DNA from: Clavelina lepadiformis
Lineage: Eukaryota > Chordata > Ascidiacea > Aplousobranchia > Clavelinidae
Assembly: GCF_947623445.1 (NCBI RefSeq)
Contig: NC_135246.1
Coordinates: 16,103,856 to 16,167,855 of the forward strand
Length of the DNA: 64,000 bases
Direction: 5' to 3'
Positions 9,307 through 21,160 of this stretch are shown here, piece by piece; the stretch's first letter is position 1; each line of letters opens with the position of its first letter. A program made the translations under genes and the position numbers. Under the pieces are notes generated by a model. The model ran no database searches, was not told the origin of the DNA, and saw only the letters and a program-made list of their open reading frames with translations.

Positions 9307-11820
9307 ATGAAGCGGTTTAAGAGATTAGTTTTCGCTTGTGTTATATCGGCATTAATCTTTTTATATTTTGATGGAATCTACATCGATGAATACATTGCCG
9401 AATTCAAAACCAAACGGATTGTACTTCCAACATTGCCGTACTCTTCGCAATTGCAGCTGTTTGAGAATAATATGACCAGAAAGGTTAGTGTAGGCCTAAG
9501 CACAAGATCGTTAATCTTCTTGGAACAGTTTTACTGCTGAACGGCTTCAGTTACAGATTTCTTAGTTACTTATCAGTTACTTATTTATTGTCTTCAGATA
9601 GTTTCATCTATGCAAATAACCAAAGAAATAAATAACTGTACACAGTAGGAATAGTCAACTACATGTATGCTAGTAAGTAACTGATTACAAAACGCTTAAG
9701 TTTACCATCTTAACGTTTCGAATACATCAGCAGTAGCCCGAATAACCAATTTTACGCAGGTGTTGAACTGACTGTTGTTATAAACTGATTTGAATCAGTC
9801 AAAACATAGATATCCTATAAAACACAGGATTTTTTGTGAAAACACAGGTGTTTTATAGGATATCTATGATCAAAAAGTGTACGATTGTCGTTTTCTGGTT
9901 TGATTTTCACAGTCCAGATAAATGTTTCTTGTCAAAGGTTATTGACGCCATGAACAATGACGTAACTGTCACAAAACCTCTGCCACCTGCTGTTGTCGAA
10001 AAAAGGTTTGGAAGAAGACTAGAACAAGCAGAAAACGCCTGCATGAAGCGTGGCATTAGCTACTTAAAAAACTGGGAAATTATGAAAAAATACGGTATAA
10101 GTGGACTTTACAGTACACTATGCTAATATCATATATGTGTCATATCATATATCATTGCAGTGTATACGTCGACACTTTTCAAAGCGAAATAATCTGCTTA
10201 AAAACTATTCTGCTTTCCAATTTGTTGTTTGCAATGCGTTCAGGCAATACACCAGTTCGTTACTTTGTGGCTAGCCACTCTCATGGTGCCATGATGTGCC
10301 TTGTGCTCAAAGCCGGCAGTTCAACTTGGGATAATTTTTTTTGGAGAATTCGAGCTCCCGACGAGTCAAGGAACTCTAACTTCTGGGCAAAAGCGACGAG
10401 CAGCAACGCGGAAGCGTTTCGCGCGCTTAGTCGGGAAAAAAAGATGGAGATATTGCAGGTTAACAGTTGTTACTGAGAATGCACATTCTGTACATCTGTT
10501 GTGTTTAAGAAACTGTCGCGGCATTGTTCCGGGTATTTTAAGAAACTCTTATATTGAACCAGCGCAAAGTTAAAAGTATTTTTTCGTTTGTTTTTCGCAC
10601 AATTGGTTGTTTCCTGCGATAATGTTAATTGCAACAAGCATACAATTGTTTGACTTAAATTCAAAATTTTTCTGTAGTTTTCACAAATGAAAATGCCAAC
10701 TTGACCTTTGATAGGTAAAGATTGGTTTAAAATTAATTTATGTCTTCATAGATGAAGAAACTTTGTCAAAAACTTGTTATACAAAACTTGTACCAACACT
10801 CATGTACAGGACGAGAATGCTACTAGATTAATGAACGTTCGGCATCCTCTGGCGCGGATGATATCTGGCTGGGGAGACAAGTTCACCAAACAATTTTATT
10901 ACGACGTTTTGTTTAAGCGCTACCCTGGCATGTTGAAATATCCAAACAAGCACAAAACGTGGAAAGGCTGGTAAGGAAGCTTTTCAAGGTAAAATTTGAC
11001 GTTTGTGTCAACTGCATTGCGTTTTACCATATCTGGTCTCTTATGCAATTTTAACCAAATAGGCCAGAGGATGGTCGTTTCATGGAGTTTGCCGATTATG
11101 CCCGTTATATGGCAGACTATGGGACAAGAAGTTTACGTAACTTGGATGAACATTTTCTCCCGATGCTGAAGAGATGTGACCCGTGCTATTTTCCTTTCAA
11201 TTACATCACTAAATTAGAAACGTTTGCCACAGGTATGGCCTACATCAAACTGCAATTTAAGTTCGTACAGTGACCTTTTAGGCGTATATCGGTAAGAGGA
11301 CCACGTAGCCTATGTACCGATATCGATATAATATAGGCTCACCACTACACACGTGGTAGGAACGCAAAATGAAAAGTTGTTTGAAAAATTTGCTATTTCA
11401 CAGTATAGAATAGTTTGGAGTTTCGTTAGTTTTAGAAGTAGTATTAAATAAAACTTAAGAAATTGCCACTATTTTGTGTATGGGCATCATAATTCTTGTT
11501 CAGTATTTTGGATTAATCTTTCGCGGACTTGATAAGAGGTGAAGAAGGAATTGTCATTTATCATTCGTTCGTTTATTGCACTTGTAGATGCAGCATGGAT
11601 AGTTGATAACAAACTGAATGTCACTATTGACACCATAACCTCCCAAAACGTGTTCCGCAAGACAGAAGACCCGGCTGCTCTGATAAAGAAATATTTTTCT
11701 CAACTTGAACCGAACGTAATTGAGCGTATTTTGAGCATCTACAAAGTCGATATGGAAACCTTTGGTTACACTTTTAACATAACGACTCTGACGGCGGGAG
11801 GTTGGGGGGAAGGGACTTAG
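9307..11820 (+). CDS. ST3: carbohydrate sulfotransferase, gamma subtype, intact, six exons
   Basis: Predicted PAPS-dependent Golgi sulfotransferase. Exons: 9307-9483, 9938-10094, 10244-10458, 10810-10970, 11063-11232, 11588-11820; all borders are GT/AG, phases agree, and the product is 370 residues. The anchor is at about 7-22 (LVFACVISALIFLYF). Exon 3 holds LVLKAGSSTW at 131-140 (5'-phosphosulfate site) and exon 4 holds NVRHPLARMISGW with Arg194, Arg199 and Ser202 (3'-phosphate site). Exon 5 has CDPC at 275-278 and KLETF from 287. Exon 6 ends with TLTAGGWGEGT. Exon 3 is three bases longer than in its relatives and reads GNTPVRYF where ST6 and ST8 read GPPVRYF. Intron 1 holds a 64-base foldback insertion at 9805-9868. 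ST3 is divergent from ST2 and converges on ST4. Acceptor sugar unknown. Confidence 0.88.
9805..9868. mobile_element. Tiny foldback insertion in ST3 intron 1
   Basis: A perfect 21-base inverted repeat, starting CATAGATATCC and ending GGATATCTATG, surrounds a 22-base loop. It is flanked by TCAAAA on both sides (9799-9804 and 9870-9875). The paralogous intron of ST8 (near 27345) has a single TCAAAAA and no hairpin, so that is the empty site. A matching filled site is in ST6 (19115-19178). Confidence 0.75.
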
Positions 11821-12926
11821 TCATGGTGAGCGTTTGATTTGACATGTTGAATTGGTTGCTCCTTGTGGTACGTGCAAGCCAGAAGGCATAGCACCGCTGT
11901 TGAACGCAAAAATAGTGTCGTCACTGAAAGAAACGCTCTCATTCATTCATACGCTACAATATTGCACTGTTTCAATTTTTAGTCACTAATATGTCACTAT
12001 GATGTGCCCTTAGCATCCAACTGGAATATAAATATCGCTTCACTTTTGTTTCTTGTGTGCTATAGGTTGTGGTCGTCAGTTTGTTTCTGTATTGTATCGC
12101 ATAATACCGGATTTAGGCTATTAGCCATATTTTGTTCATCTTTGTTGTAATTGAGCTTAAGCTAAAATCTTTCCTATTTCCAGCTCTTCATGAATTGCGG
12201 CTGTCTGCTCGTCGTTGTTTGTCTGCGGATACGTTTTTGGTATTTTATAAACATTTTATTTTCATGTTTATACGCATAATAGCTTCCAATTTGTGGTGAA
12301 AACTTTTGAAACTCCGTATAGGAAGATTTTGTAAGGTCGTATACAACAGTCTTGCTACGCCGTATACTTGCCGCCTATCATATATGTTTTCCATTGGTTA
12401 AAACTAATAAATATAATCACATACAAGGAAATGCGATAAACGAAAATGAATGAAGACGTAAAAAGGACTATGGACCAAAAAGTTGGATTGGTGAAGTGGG
12501 GAAAGGTTCAATGCCAAATAAATATGAAACAAATAAACACCAAAAAGAAAAAAATCAAAACGAAAAACAAATAACGACTGAATAAAATGTACACTTGGTT
12601 AAATGTGTTTTACATACGAGGTATAGTAATATGGGAAGCCTCAATAACATTCGTTTTAAGCAACGTCATTTGCCGAGAACGACTTTCGATCAACTCAACG
12701 TATAGGTTGAGCTCTTTTGATAAACTTTATGTGTGTGGAGAAGCTTTGAAAATTTTCAGTTTATAAAAACGTTTAAACTATTACAGCTATAGTGAAAAAT
12801 AAAACAGTACTTGTTAGTTTTAAATGAGGTTTAATAAGATTTCAATTGTTTCCGAAAATTCTTTGAAGAACAACCGCAATAAATTCGGCAACATGTGTGA
12901 AGATATATTTATTCATAAACCAGTTG
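11821..12926. other. Convergent intergenic region between ST3 and ST4
   Basis: No gene seen. The left part (about 11830-12330) is paralogous to the downstream flank of ST6 (21170-22345), but lacks the equivalent of about 21605-22300. The right part (about 12390-12926) is paralogous to the flank after ST7 (23522-24060). It should hold the two converging 3' ends. Confidence 0.5.
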
Positions 12927-15831
12927 CTATTCCACCCACCCTCCAGCTGTTAAAGTTGTCAAATTAAAACTATAACCGAAAGTCTTCAGGTCATTTTCGT
13001 ATAAACTATAAATTCTCTTCGTCACGTTGCGGTCTAATTTTGAAAAATATTCTTTGATGAGTTCGACGTAATCTTTACTTCGCTTCGAATTGACGTTTTG
13101 TGGCTTGAGCATAGCTGTACTCAGGTTCAACTTAGCTTCAATCAACCAACTTGCATCTAAAATAAAATTATCAAGTATTACTACATGATTTTAAAAGCTG
13201 AGAAGTTGCTGATTTCTCGTTCTGTTTTTATATGTTTACGGAGATCTATAGGAATTTATGGTGTCATCCATCAATTGGTTTCACCAATGTGAAGTAATAA
13301 GCATATAAATCAAAGGACAAGAACATTAGCTGAAAAAATTATTTATTATCATAAAATTTGTGATACAAACCCAATTAAATAAATTGAGAAACAATTTTTG
13401 TGTCCATGAAGTAAAGAATTTTTAAAATATGATGACCTTATAATTACACTTTCGGTGTATTAAGCTAAACATAATGAGTGATGCTATAACCTATAACAGA
13501 CTACATTCGATTTTGCAATAATTACGTTACAACATAATTAAGGGAGTTCAAACTTTTCTTTGTCACCGAAACTGCCACCTGCATCATAGGTTTCCAATTT
13601 TGTGATAAAGTTGAAAGGAAACCTGCATGGATCGCAATGAACAGTGGCCGGGTAGAAATGAGCGTCTATATTGGTCAGGTTATAACCGTGGTCGGCCAAA
13701 TAACTGGCAAAATCCACCCATTCCATAAAGTGACCTTCATGTGGTCTGTAAACAAGAAAAATCTTAGAGTAAAACACGAAACAAGATACTTAGGCCAATG
13801 ACATTTTATGTGTCATCTCCCCCACTTGTTGGGATAGTTTAAAAGTTTGGGAAAGGTCTTGAACCAGATGTTGTAAAAATACATTTTGTCAAATTTGTCG
13901 CTCCAGCCTGAAATTATTCGAGCAAACGGGTGGCGGACACCAACTAATCTCAAGCCGTTAGGATCCTGCAAAAACCATTATTCTTTTTGCTACATTTTGT
14001 CTCTGTTAATGCAAATAAAGTAAAATTTCATATCACTGCCTCCATTATGGACTGTACTTTAGCGTAGTTGACTGCTGGTTATCTATTTACTGACATAGGC
14101 CTAGTAATTACAAGCAAATTACTTTATCTACGTCTAAGCAAAGAAATTAGCAACTATCTAGCATGTGCCCTTTTTTTTGAAACATTTTTGTTACAATTGT
14201 TGTTTCAAGGAATGTTTTCCTTTGTAGTTATTATAAATGTTGTTGAAGTGTATGGTAAGGAGCCTACCAGGGTCATTCAAAAGCTCTAAGATCAGCATCG
14301 CCACCTTTGCATGTACCCAAATTCATTTGCCAAAAAATATCAAAATAAGAAACGAAGTATCAGGTAATAAGCTACTAAGTTAGTAACCAGGGAACCTTCG
14401 CCAATCTTATAGAAACGTTTGATCGACAGAGCAGGACGAAAGACGAAGCAGGGTTTTTGTTGTGACGTCATTAGTAGTTCGATCGAACCGACAAGTGTAG
14501 CCTATTCTTTCTATGCGTTACAAAAATTACGCAAAACGTTCATTGTCGTTCGAGTACTTTTTACAAAAACTTTTTTGGCCGAATTCTGTAGAATTTTCTG
14601 GAGAATAGTAACCTGTAATCAGTAACGTAAAAAACATCTTCTAAGAATTTAAGACTTTAAGTAAACGAAAAGGTAGCTTCAAAGAGCAAATATAAAGGTT
14701 AAAAATATCCATAATAATTTTTAAAAAACGAAACGTACAAAACAATGTTGTATGTTAAAAGAGATATTTGCAAGCAGGCAGGTTAAACCTCAATACTCTG
14801 CATGGCTTGTTAAAAATTATATATATTTTTACCTGCAGTATTTCCTTCTTTTTGTCTAGGCTCAGAGATTTGAAAGCATAGGCGTTGCCATGGACTGCCC
14901 TCTCCTAGAAGTTGTACTTCTCTGCTTCTTCCGGAGCCCGAAGTCTCCAGAAGAAGTCGTTCCAAGTTGAACTTCCAGCTTTGAGCACGAGACACATCAT
15001 CGCGTGGTGAGACTCACTGGCTACAAATCTATCAGTAGGAGGCCCTAAACAATACAATGTACAACACGGTGTACGTCACTACAACAGTTAAATCTGCTTC
15101 TCAGTTGCGTTGTAAAATGTTTTTTATTCTTCAATACCGTTTTCAATCACCGCTTTCCACTTTTCATTGTAGTTCACTCCACGTTGGAGACAAACGTGTT
15201 TTGCTTCATCGAGTCGGTCTTTGAATCTTTCCTCTACTGGATGTAGTGGAGGAGACTTGTTCGATTTTCCTGTCACCGTTACGGGAACTTGAACCTTTAA
15301 TAGCAAAAGTGTCAACGATAACAAACATTAAGAGTCAAATTACTGACACCTAAGTTGCTTCATTCATACGGTTAGTATTCTATACTTTGTTATAATTTGT
15401 GGTAATACGTTGTTTCTATACAAGTGAAAAAGCTCAAATTAGAACGCCTATATCAGCTGCTTAGCTTCTGTGCAAATTAATAACGACGTAAACTACCACT
15501 ATCACCCTAATAAATGCTTATGTTTATTTTTTTCGAATGCAAAATCACACAAATAGAATTCTGCAATTTCAATACATTCGACTGTTCATCTTTCTTTTTA
15601 GACTTACCCGGTTAATGGATTAATTAATTGACTTACCCGGTTAATTGATTTCTCTCTCTCTATGGTCTCGGTAGAATGAGATAAGCCTATATGAATTGAA
15701 TTTTCCAATTCTATGTTTGTTTCCTTCGGCAGTGATTTCAAACTGACGATTAAAATCTTTCTTTGAAAAATGGGAAAATAAAAAGCAGCAAGAAGCAGCA
15801 AGCAAGCCGTACACCGCTTCTTTATTCTCAT
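12927..15831 (-). pseudogene. ST4: chimeric sulfotransferase pseudogene (alpha exon 1, delta exons 2-6)
   Basis: Exons by homology: 15831-15637, 15294-15138, 15044-14833, 13965 to about 13820, 13745-13579, 13156-12927. Exon 1 with its upstream and intron-1 sequence (about 15420-15963) is alpha subtype, like ST1 and ST5. Everything downstream is delta subtype, like ST10 and ST11. Two lesions: a TAG at 14905-14907 replaces the Trp codon of the motif NFWERA in exon 3, just after the 5'-phosphosulfate site. A 14-base loss between two GAGATG repeats (near 13825) removes the end of exon 4 and its splice donor. The exon 1 donor region carries a duplicated ACTTACCCGGTTAAT block (15602-15616 and 15631-15645). 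The remaining reading frames are well kept, including CDPC and TLTAGGWVE, so the decay looks recent. Confidence 0.82.
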
Positions 15832-15963
15832 GTTTTTGCGCTTGCCGATATTCTCTGCTTGTGTAGCATGTAATGCTTCCACAATTGTGACGCCGTCGAC
15901 AACACGGAAATGAAATACAAAGGTTTTAAAGAAGGCTATTGTTTTTGCATGTGATATTTGAGT

Positions 15964-18159
15964 TTGTCCAAGTTTTCTAAGCTCTCCGTTCCGTAATCTG
16001 CCACGTACTCAGCAAAATCAACAAACTCCATGAAATAACCATCTCTTTCCCTGTGATGAAATTTTAATTTACTACAAAAGTAAGTGCCTTCCGTTTTCGG
16101 CATGTTCAAACAATTTCTGGCAAATCAATGTTTAAATAAAACCAATTTTATTGGTGTACCCTCTCCATTTGCCGTATTTGTTCGGATATCGCAACATGCC
16201 AGGATATTGCTTGAACCAAAGGTAGTAAAAGTATCGTTAGTTGAACTTGTTTCCCCAACCGGATATCATTCTTGCCAAAGGATGTCGTACGCTCATTATT
16301 CGAACAGCGTCGTCGTCCTTAAGTAAAATATCTCTTTCTAACTTTTCATTTTTAAGCAGTATTCGTCAAGGAACCGTCAATGGATTTTGTAACCTTTAAT
16401 AGTTCCATTTTCTTGTCAAGACTGAGATCATAAAAAGCTTGTCGTTGGCTTGTTTCTGCTTTTTCGTAAAAGCCGTACTTCTTTGCCTGGTCCGGAGATC
16501 TAATCCTCCAGAAGATGTTGTTCCAGGTTTGACTTCCAGCCTTCAGCACGAGGCAGATCATGGCCCTGTGGTCGTAACTCGCCACAAAATTGCCTGTAAT
16601 TCTACCTGGCAATTGAATTGGTAATGAAAAACCTCATAACAACCCTTGCTGTAAATTTTCTAACAACTGGAAATTCACTTTGACACACAATGTATAGCAC
16701 CGAGAAATGGTATTGCTACGATGCACAGTACATATGCAACAGTCGTTTTACCCGAATTTTTCAGGTTTTCCCAGTTTTGTTTATAATCTATCCCACGTCG
16801 TTCACACATCGTTACTACCTTGACTATTATTTCGTTAATTTTACGTTTTAATTGCAATCTCGTTATTATACTTGTCGTAGATCCCTATCGAAACCATCTT
16901 TAGTTGGTTAACTTTCTGGCAAGATTACTGAAAACTTCATCAAGTTTTAGAAATATGACGTGTGTATTATGTCTATCGTTTGGCCAATCGTCGATTACAT
17001 GTAGCATAGCCTAACTAAGAGGTGCAGGGTATAGGCTAACTAGTTAGACGTGGAAATAAACGCAGTTGTACGCTGAATACGTGCGAAAGGAGGGCATGTA
17101 ATTTGCAAATTACAATAGATGTTTAATAACCTGTCTCCTAAAATTAAATTTATGTGCATGTGCGTTGCAATATTATTCCTACGAGGGGTCTGGTACAGTT
17201 TTAATTGTATGGTGCACGATAACATATCTTCAGCAACCCAAGAGTGCATCATATCTTCTGTATAAATGGATTTACAATAAAAATAATGCATTCATGTAAC
17301 CACGTAACCATGTAATATGCATGCAACTTGCATGGCGGTTTTTCAATAAAGGTATACAACAATCCTACAATACTAAACCTATATCTCACATCACACAACC
17401 ACAATCAGGACGCATGAAATGCATCTTTGCGGTTGTATACCGGTTATGATACTGTAAAATGTCTCATGCAATTATTCAGCATTTTATTTTAGGCAGTATT
17501 AAGACAATTAGTATCAAGTAAGATTTTCGTTGCAGTATAAATTGAAATCATGATCTACCAGAGGTTTTGATATTTTTCCAACTTTGCTGGTAATCTTTTC
17601 CATGTGCCTTGCACATCTTTGTAGCATTGGTGAGCCTGTCTTTAAACCTCTGCTCGATTTCGTGGTCATTTTTGACATCATAACTTGAAAGAGGTAAAAC
17701 TGACAACCCAATTTCCTTGAAGATCTTGTTCATATACAAACATACAACTTGATTACTTTGGGTTTTCTATAGAACTGAATGAGTTCAAATTAAAATTTCT
17801 ACATCAGCTGCTTGGCTTCTGCACCAATCAGTAACCTCGTAAACTACCACTATTAGCCTTGTAAATGTTTTTACTTATTATTTTCATCTACAAAATGACA
17901 CAAATAAAATTCTGCAAATTCAAAACTTTCGACTGTTAATCTTCCTTTTTAGACTTACCCGGTTAATTGAAGTTGATTTCTCTCTCTTTTTGGTCTCGGT
18001 AAAAGGAGATAAGCCTATATGAATTGAATTTTTCGATTCTACTTCTTTTTCCTTCGGTAGTGATTTTAAACCGACCATGAAAATGTTTGTTTGCAAAATG
18101 GCAAAGTAAAAAGCAGCAAAAAGCAGCAGGCAAGCCGTACGCCGCTTCTTTATTCTCAT
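15964..18159 (-). pseudogene. ST5: chimeric sulfotransferase pseudogene (alpha exons 1-2, beta exons 2-5)
   Basis: Exon 1 (18159-17959) and exon 2 (17715-17559) are nearly identical to ST1, as is the first part of intron 2. At about 16815-16840 the sequence switches in mid-intron to beta type: a 5'-truncated exon 2 (VVTMCERRGIDYKQNW, donor near 16752), exon 3 (16605-16394, LVLKAGSQTW), exon 4 (16317-16160) and the start of exon 5 (16050 to about 15967). Exon 5 breaks off after ENLD and runs straight into the upstream flank of the alpha exon 1 used by ST4. Exon 6 is absent. Exon 4 has a TAA at 16237-16239 where ST9 has AAA for Lys, right after the 3'-phosphate motif. Alpha exon 2 could still splice in phase to beta exon 3, but the product would stop early. 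Confidence 0.8.
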
Positions 18160-18428
18160 GTTTTTGCGCTTGCCGATATTCTCTGCTTGTGTAGCATGTA
18201 ATGCTTCCACAATTGTGACGCCGTCGACAACACGGAAATGAAATACAAAGGTTTTAAAGAAGGCTATTGTTTTTGCATGTGATATTTGAGTAACGTGTTC
18301 CAAATTATATGATCTAATGCCTACAACAACATCACCGTTTGAATTAACTTTGAAGTGGCTCAGATGCTACTTGGTGTTACGAATCTTGTATCAGTGCTTC
18401 TTTGTGTGCCTCTGTAAAATGTATAACC

Positions 18429-18806
18429 CAGTGGTTCTCAAACTTTTTTTCACATTCCTCTCTTACAAACCCAAACACTGTCAATTCCTCCCCAACAGAA
18501 ATCATCAAACAACAATCAGTCCATATTAGCCAAATGATCTTTGGTTTTATGTCAAAGGTACTACAGTAGTCGCCACTTAATAAACCCACCTCGGCCCGGA
18601 TCATTTTGGGCTTACAAAGCGGAATGTGTGTTTTCTTCAAACTACAGTAGAGCCTATAAATGACGGTACACAACGCCCACATACCACAGGCAAGTTTGTT
18701 GTCGCATACAACAACTATATTAACATGCAACTTTATTAACTTGCAACAACTTATTTATTTGACTTTTAGCTGCACAGTTCGCTAAGTTTTCTCGTTACTA
18801 TAGTTG
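18429..18806. mobile_element. Left half of the hAT/Tigger nest upstream of ST5
   Basis: The hAT-like end CAGTGGTTCTCAAACT starts at 18429, preceded by the same gtataacc target site as at 4183. The Tigger-like end (TA, CAGTAGTCGCCACTTAATAA) starts at 18564. Similarity to 4191-4525 ends near 18806, after CGTTACTATAGTT. The LINE and the right half are missing, and a short tandem repeat follows. Confidence 0.7.
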
Positions 18807-18856
18807 AATGAGTTAAAGTTGAATGAGTTGAGATGAATGTAGTTGAATGAGTCGTA
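18804..18856. repeat. Short tandem repeat, GTTGAATGA-like units
   Basis: Several imperfect units of about 9-18 bases (GTTGAATGAGT, with a diverged unit GATGAATGTA) lie at the point where the hAT/Tigger half-nest ends. It may mark the repair scar of the deletion. Confidence 0.5.
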
Positions 18857-19248
18857 ACTGCCAACACCTTGCTTCTAAATTTTGTTATCTTTGTTCTTGT
18901 TCGGATGATTGGTTTTCTGATCTTGTCTTTTGCTTAACTTTGAAGAAACTTTGTTTCATTTTTTCATGCTAGGTAATGTTGGGTAGTTGGTTGTCCGAGT
19001 ACGCTTAAGTTTACCATCTTAACGTTTCCAATACATCAGCAGTGGCCCGAATAACCAATTTTACGCGGGTGTTGAACGGACTGTTGTTATAAACTGATTT
19101 GAATCAGTCAAAAACATAGATATCCTATAAAACACAGGATTTTTTGTGAAAACACAGGTGTTTTATAGGATATCTATGGTCAAAAAGCGTATGATTGTCG
19201 TTTTCTGGTTTGATTTTCACAGTCCATGTAAATGTTTTTTTGTCAAAG
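18857..19248. other. Junction between the ST5 flank and the headless ST6
   Basis: Similarity to ST3 intron 1 starts abruptly near 18999 (CGCTTAAGTTTACCATC, equivalent to about 9696). Before that, 18857-18998 matches nothing else that I recognise in the window. The expected gamma exon 1 is not found here. Confidence 0.5.
19115..19178. mobile_element. Tiny foldback insertion before ST6 exon 2
   Basis: Same 21-base inverted repeat, loop and TCAAAAA flanks as the insertion in ST3 intron 1 (9805-9868). It is absent from ST8. Confidence 0.75.
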
Positions 19249-21160
19249 ATTTTTGACGCCATGGACAATGACGTAACTGTCACAAAACCTCTGCCACCTG
19301 CTGTTGTCGAAAAGTCGTTTGGAAAAAGACTGGAACAGGCAGAAAACGCCTGCGTGAAGCGTGGCATTAGCTACTTAAAAAACTGGGAAATTATGAAAAA
19401 ATACGGTATAAGTGGACTTTACAGTACACTATGCTGATATCATATATGTGTCATATCATATATCATTACAGTGTATACGTCGACACTTTTCAAACCGAAA
19501 TAATCCGCTTAAAAACTATTCTGCTTTCCAATTTGTTGTTTGCAATGCGCTCAGGCCCGCCAGTTCGATACTTTGTGGCAAGCCACTCTCATCGTGCAAT
19601 GATGTGCCTTGTGCTCAAAGCCGGCAGTTCAACTTGGAATAATTTTTTTTGGAGAATTCGATCTCCCGACGAGTCAAGGAACACGAGCTTCTGGGCAAAA
19701 ACAACGAGCAGCAACTCGGAAGCGTTCCGCGCGCTTAGTCGGGAAAAAAAGATGGAGATAATGCAGGTTCACAGTTGTTACTGAGAATGCACTTTCTGTA
19801 CATTTGTTGTTTATAACAAACTGTCGCGGCACTGTTCCTGGTATTGTAAGAAACTCTTATATTGAACAAGCTCGAAGTTAAAAGTATTTTTTCGTTCATT
19901 TTTTTGCACAATTGGTTGTTTCCTGCGATAGTTTTAATTGCAACAAGCATACAATTGTTTGACTTAAATTAAAAATTGTGCAGTAAACTTTAATTCCGTA
20001 GTTTTCACAATTGAAAATGCCAACTTTGCTCGGTAAAAGAAAACTAATTTATGTCTTGATAGATTAAGAAACTCTGTCAAACACTTGTTATACAAGTATA
20101 ACATAATTTATATATAATCTATATGTATAAAACTTGTGCCCACACTTATTTACAGGATGAGAATGCTACTAGATTAATGAACGTTCGGCATCCTCTGGCG
20201 CGGATGATATCTGGCTGGGGAGACAAGTTCACAAAACAATATTATTACAAAGTTTTTTTCAAGCGCTACCCCGGCATGTTGAAATATCCAAACAAGCACA
20301 AAACGTGGAAAGGCTGGTAAGGAAGCTTTTCAAGGTAAAATTTGACGTTTGTGTCAACTGCATTGCGTTTTACCGTATATGGTCTCTTATGCAATTTTAA
20401 CCAAATAGGCCAGAGGATGGTCGTTTCATGGAGTTTGCCGATTATGCCCGTTATATGGCAGACTATGGGACAAGAAGTTTACGTAACTTGGATGAACATT
20501 TTCTCCCGATGCTGAAGAGATGTGACCCGTGCTATTTTCCTTTCAATTACATCACTAAATTAGAAACGTTTGCCACAGGTATGGCCTACATCAAACTGCA
20601 ACCTAAGTTCTTACGGTGACCTTTTAGGTTTATATCGGCAATAGGACCACGTAGCCTATATACCGATATCGAAATAATATAGGCCCACCACTACACACGT
20701 GGTAGGATTGCAAAATGAAAAGTTGTTTAATAATTTCGCTATTTCACAGTACAAAATAGTTTGGAGTTTTGTTAGTTTTGGAAATAATATTAAATAAAAC
20801 TGAAGAAAATGCCCCAGAGTTCTTGTTCAGTGTTTTGGATTATTCTTTCTCGGGCTTGATAAGATCCCATGGTAGGAAGTGAAGGAGGAATTGTCATTTA
20901 TTATTCGTTCGTTTATTGCACTTGTAGATGCAGCATGGATAATTGATAATAAACTGAATGTCACTATCGACACCATAACCACCCAAAACGTGTTCCGCAA
21001 GACAGAAGATCCGGCTGCTATGATAAAGGAATATTTTTCTCAACTTGAACCGGACGTGATTGAGCGTATTTTGCAAATCTACAAAGTCGATATGGAAACC
21101 TTTGGTTACACTTTTAACACAACGACTCTGACGGCGGGAGGTTGGGGAGAAGAGACCTAG
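19249..21160 (+). pseudogene. ST6: gamma-subtype sulfotransferase lacking exon 1
   Basis: Exons 2 to 6 are complete and in phase: 19249-19405, 19555-19766, 20156-20316, 20409-20578, 20928-21160, together 310 residues without a stop. All motifs are present: LVLKAGSSTW in exon 3, NVRHPLARMISGW in exon 4, CDPC and KLETF in exon 5, TLTAGGWGEET at the end. Exon 1, which gives the start codon and membrane anchor, is missing; similarity to ST3 begins inside intron 1 at about 18999. Unless an unrelated upstream exon is used, no anchored enzyme can be made. The 5' part resembles ST3 (same foldback insertion), whereas exons 3 to 6 resemble ST8, so it is a mosaic. It forms the left arm of an inverted repeat with ST8. 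Confidence 0.75.

Noticed and set aside
9572-9690. Possible MITE with CAGTTACTTA ends in ST3 intron 1, with similar words near 28350 and 47113
   Set aside because: The ends are only about 10 bases and the inner parts do not align clearly by eye; not enough for a feature.
11280-11340. Palindromic stretch in ST3 intron 5 (around CCGATATCGATATAAT)
   Set aside because: Weak and short, shared with ST6 and ST8 as ordinary intron sequence; no evidence of a separate element.
16084-16326. Forward open frame of 80 codons
   Set aside because: It is the antisense of ST5 exon 4, whose reverse-strand reading has the conserved 3'-phosphate motif.
19412-19642. Open frames overlapping sulfotransferase exon 3 in other frames (also 10301-10573, 26611-26883, 26850-27119)
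   Set aside because: They are off-frame readings of conserved exons without any domain of their own.
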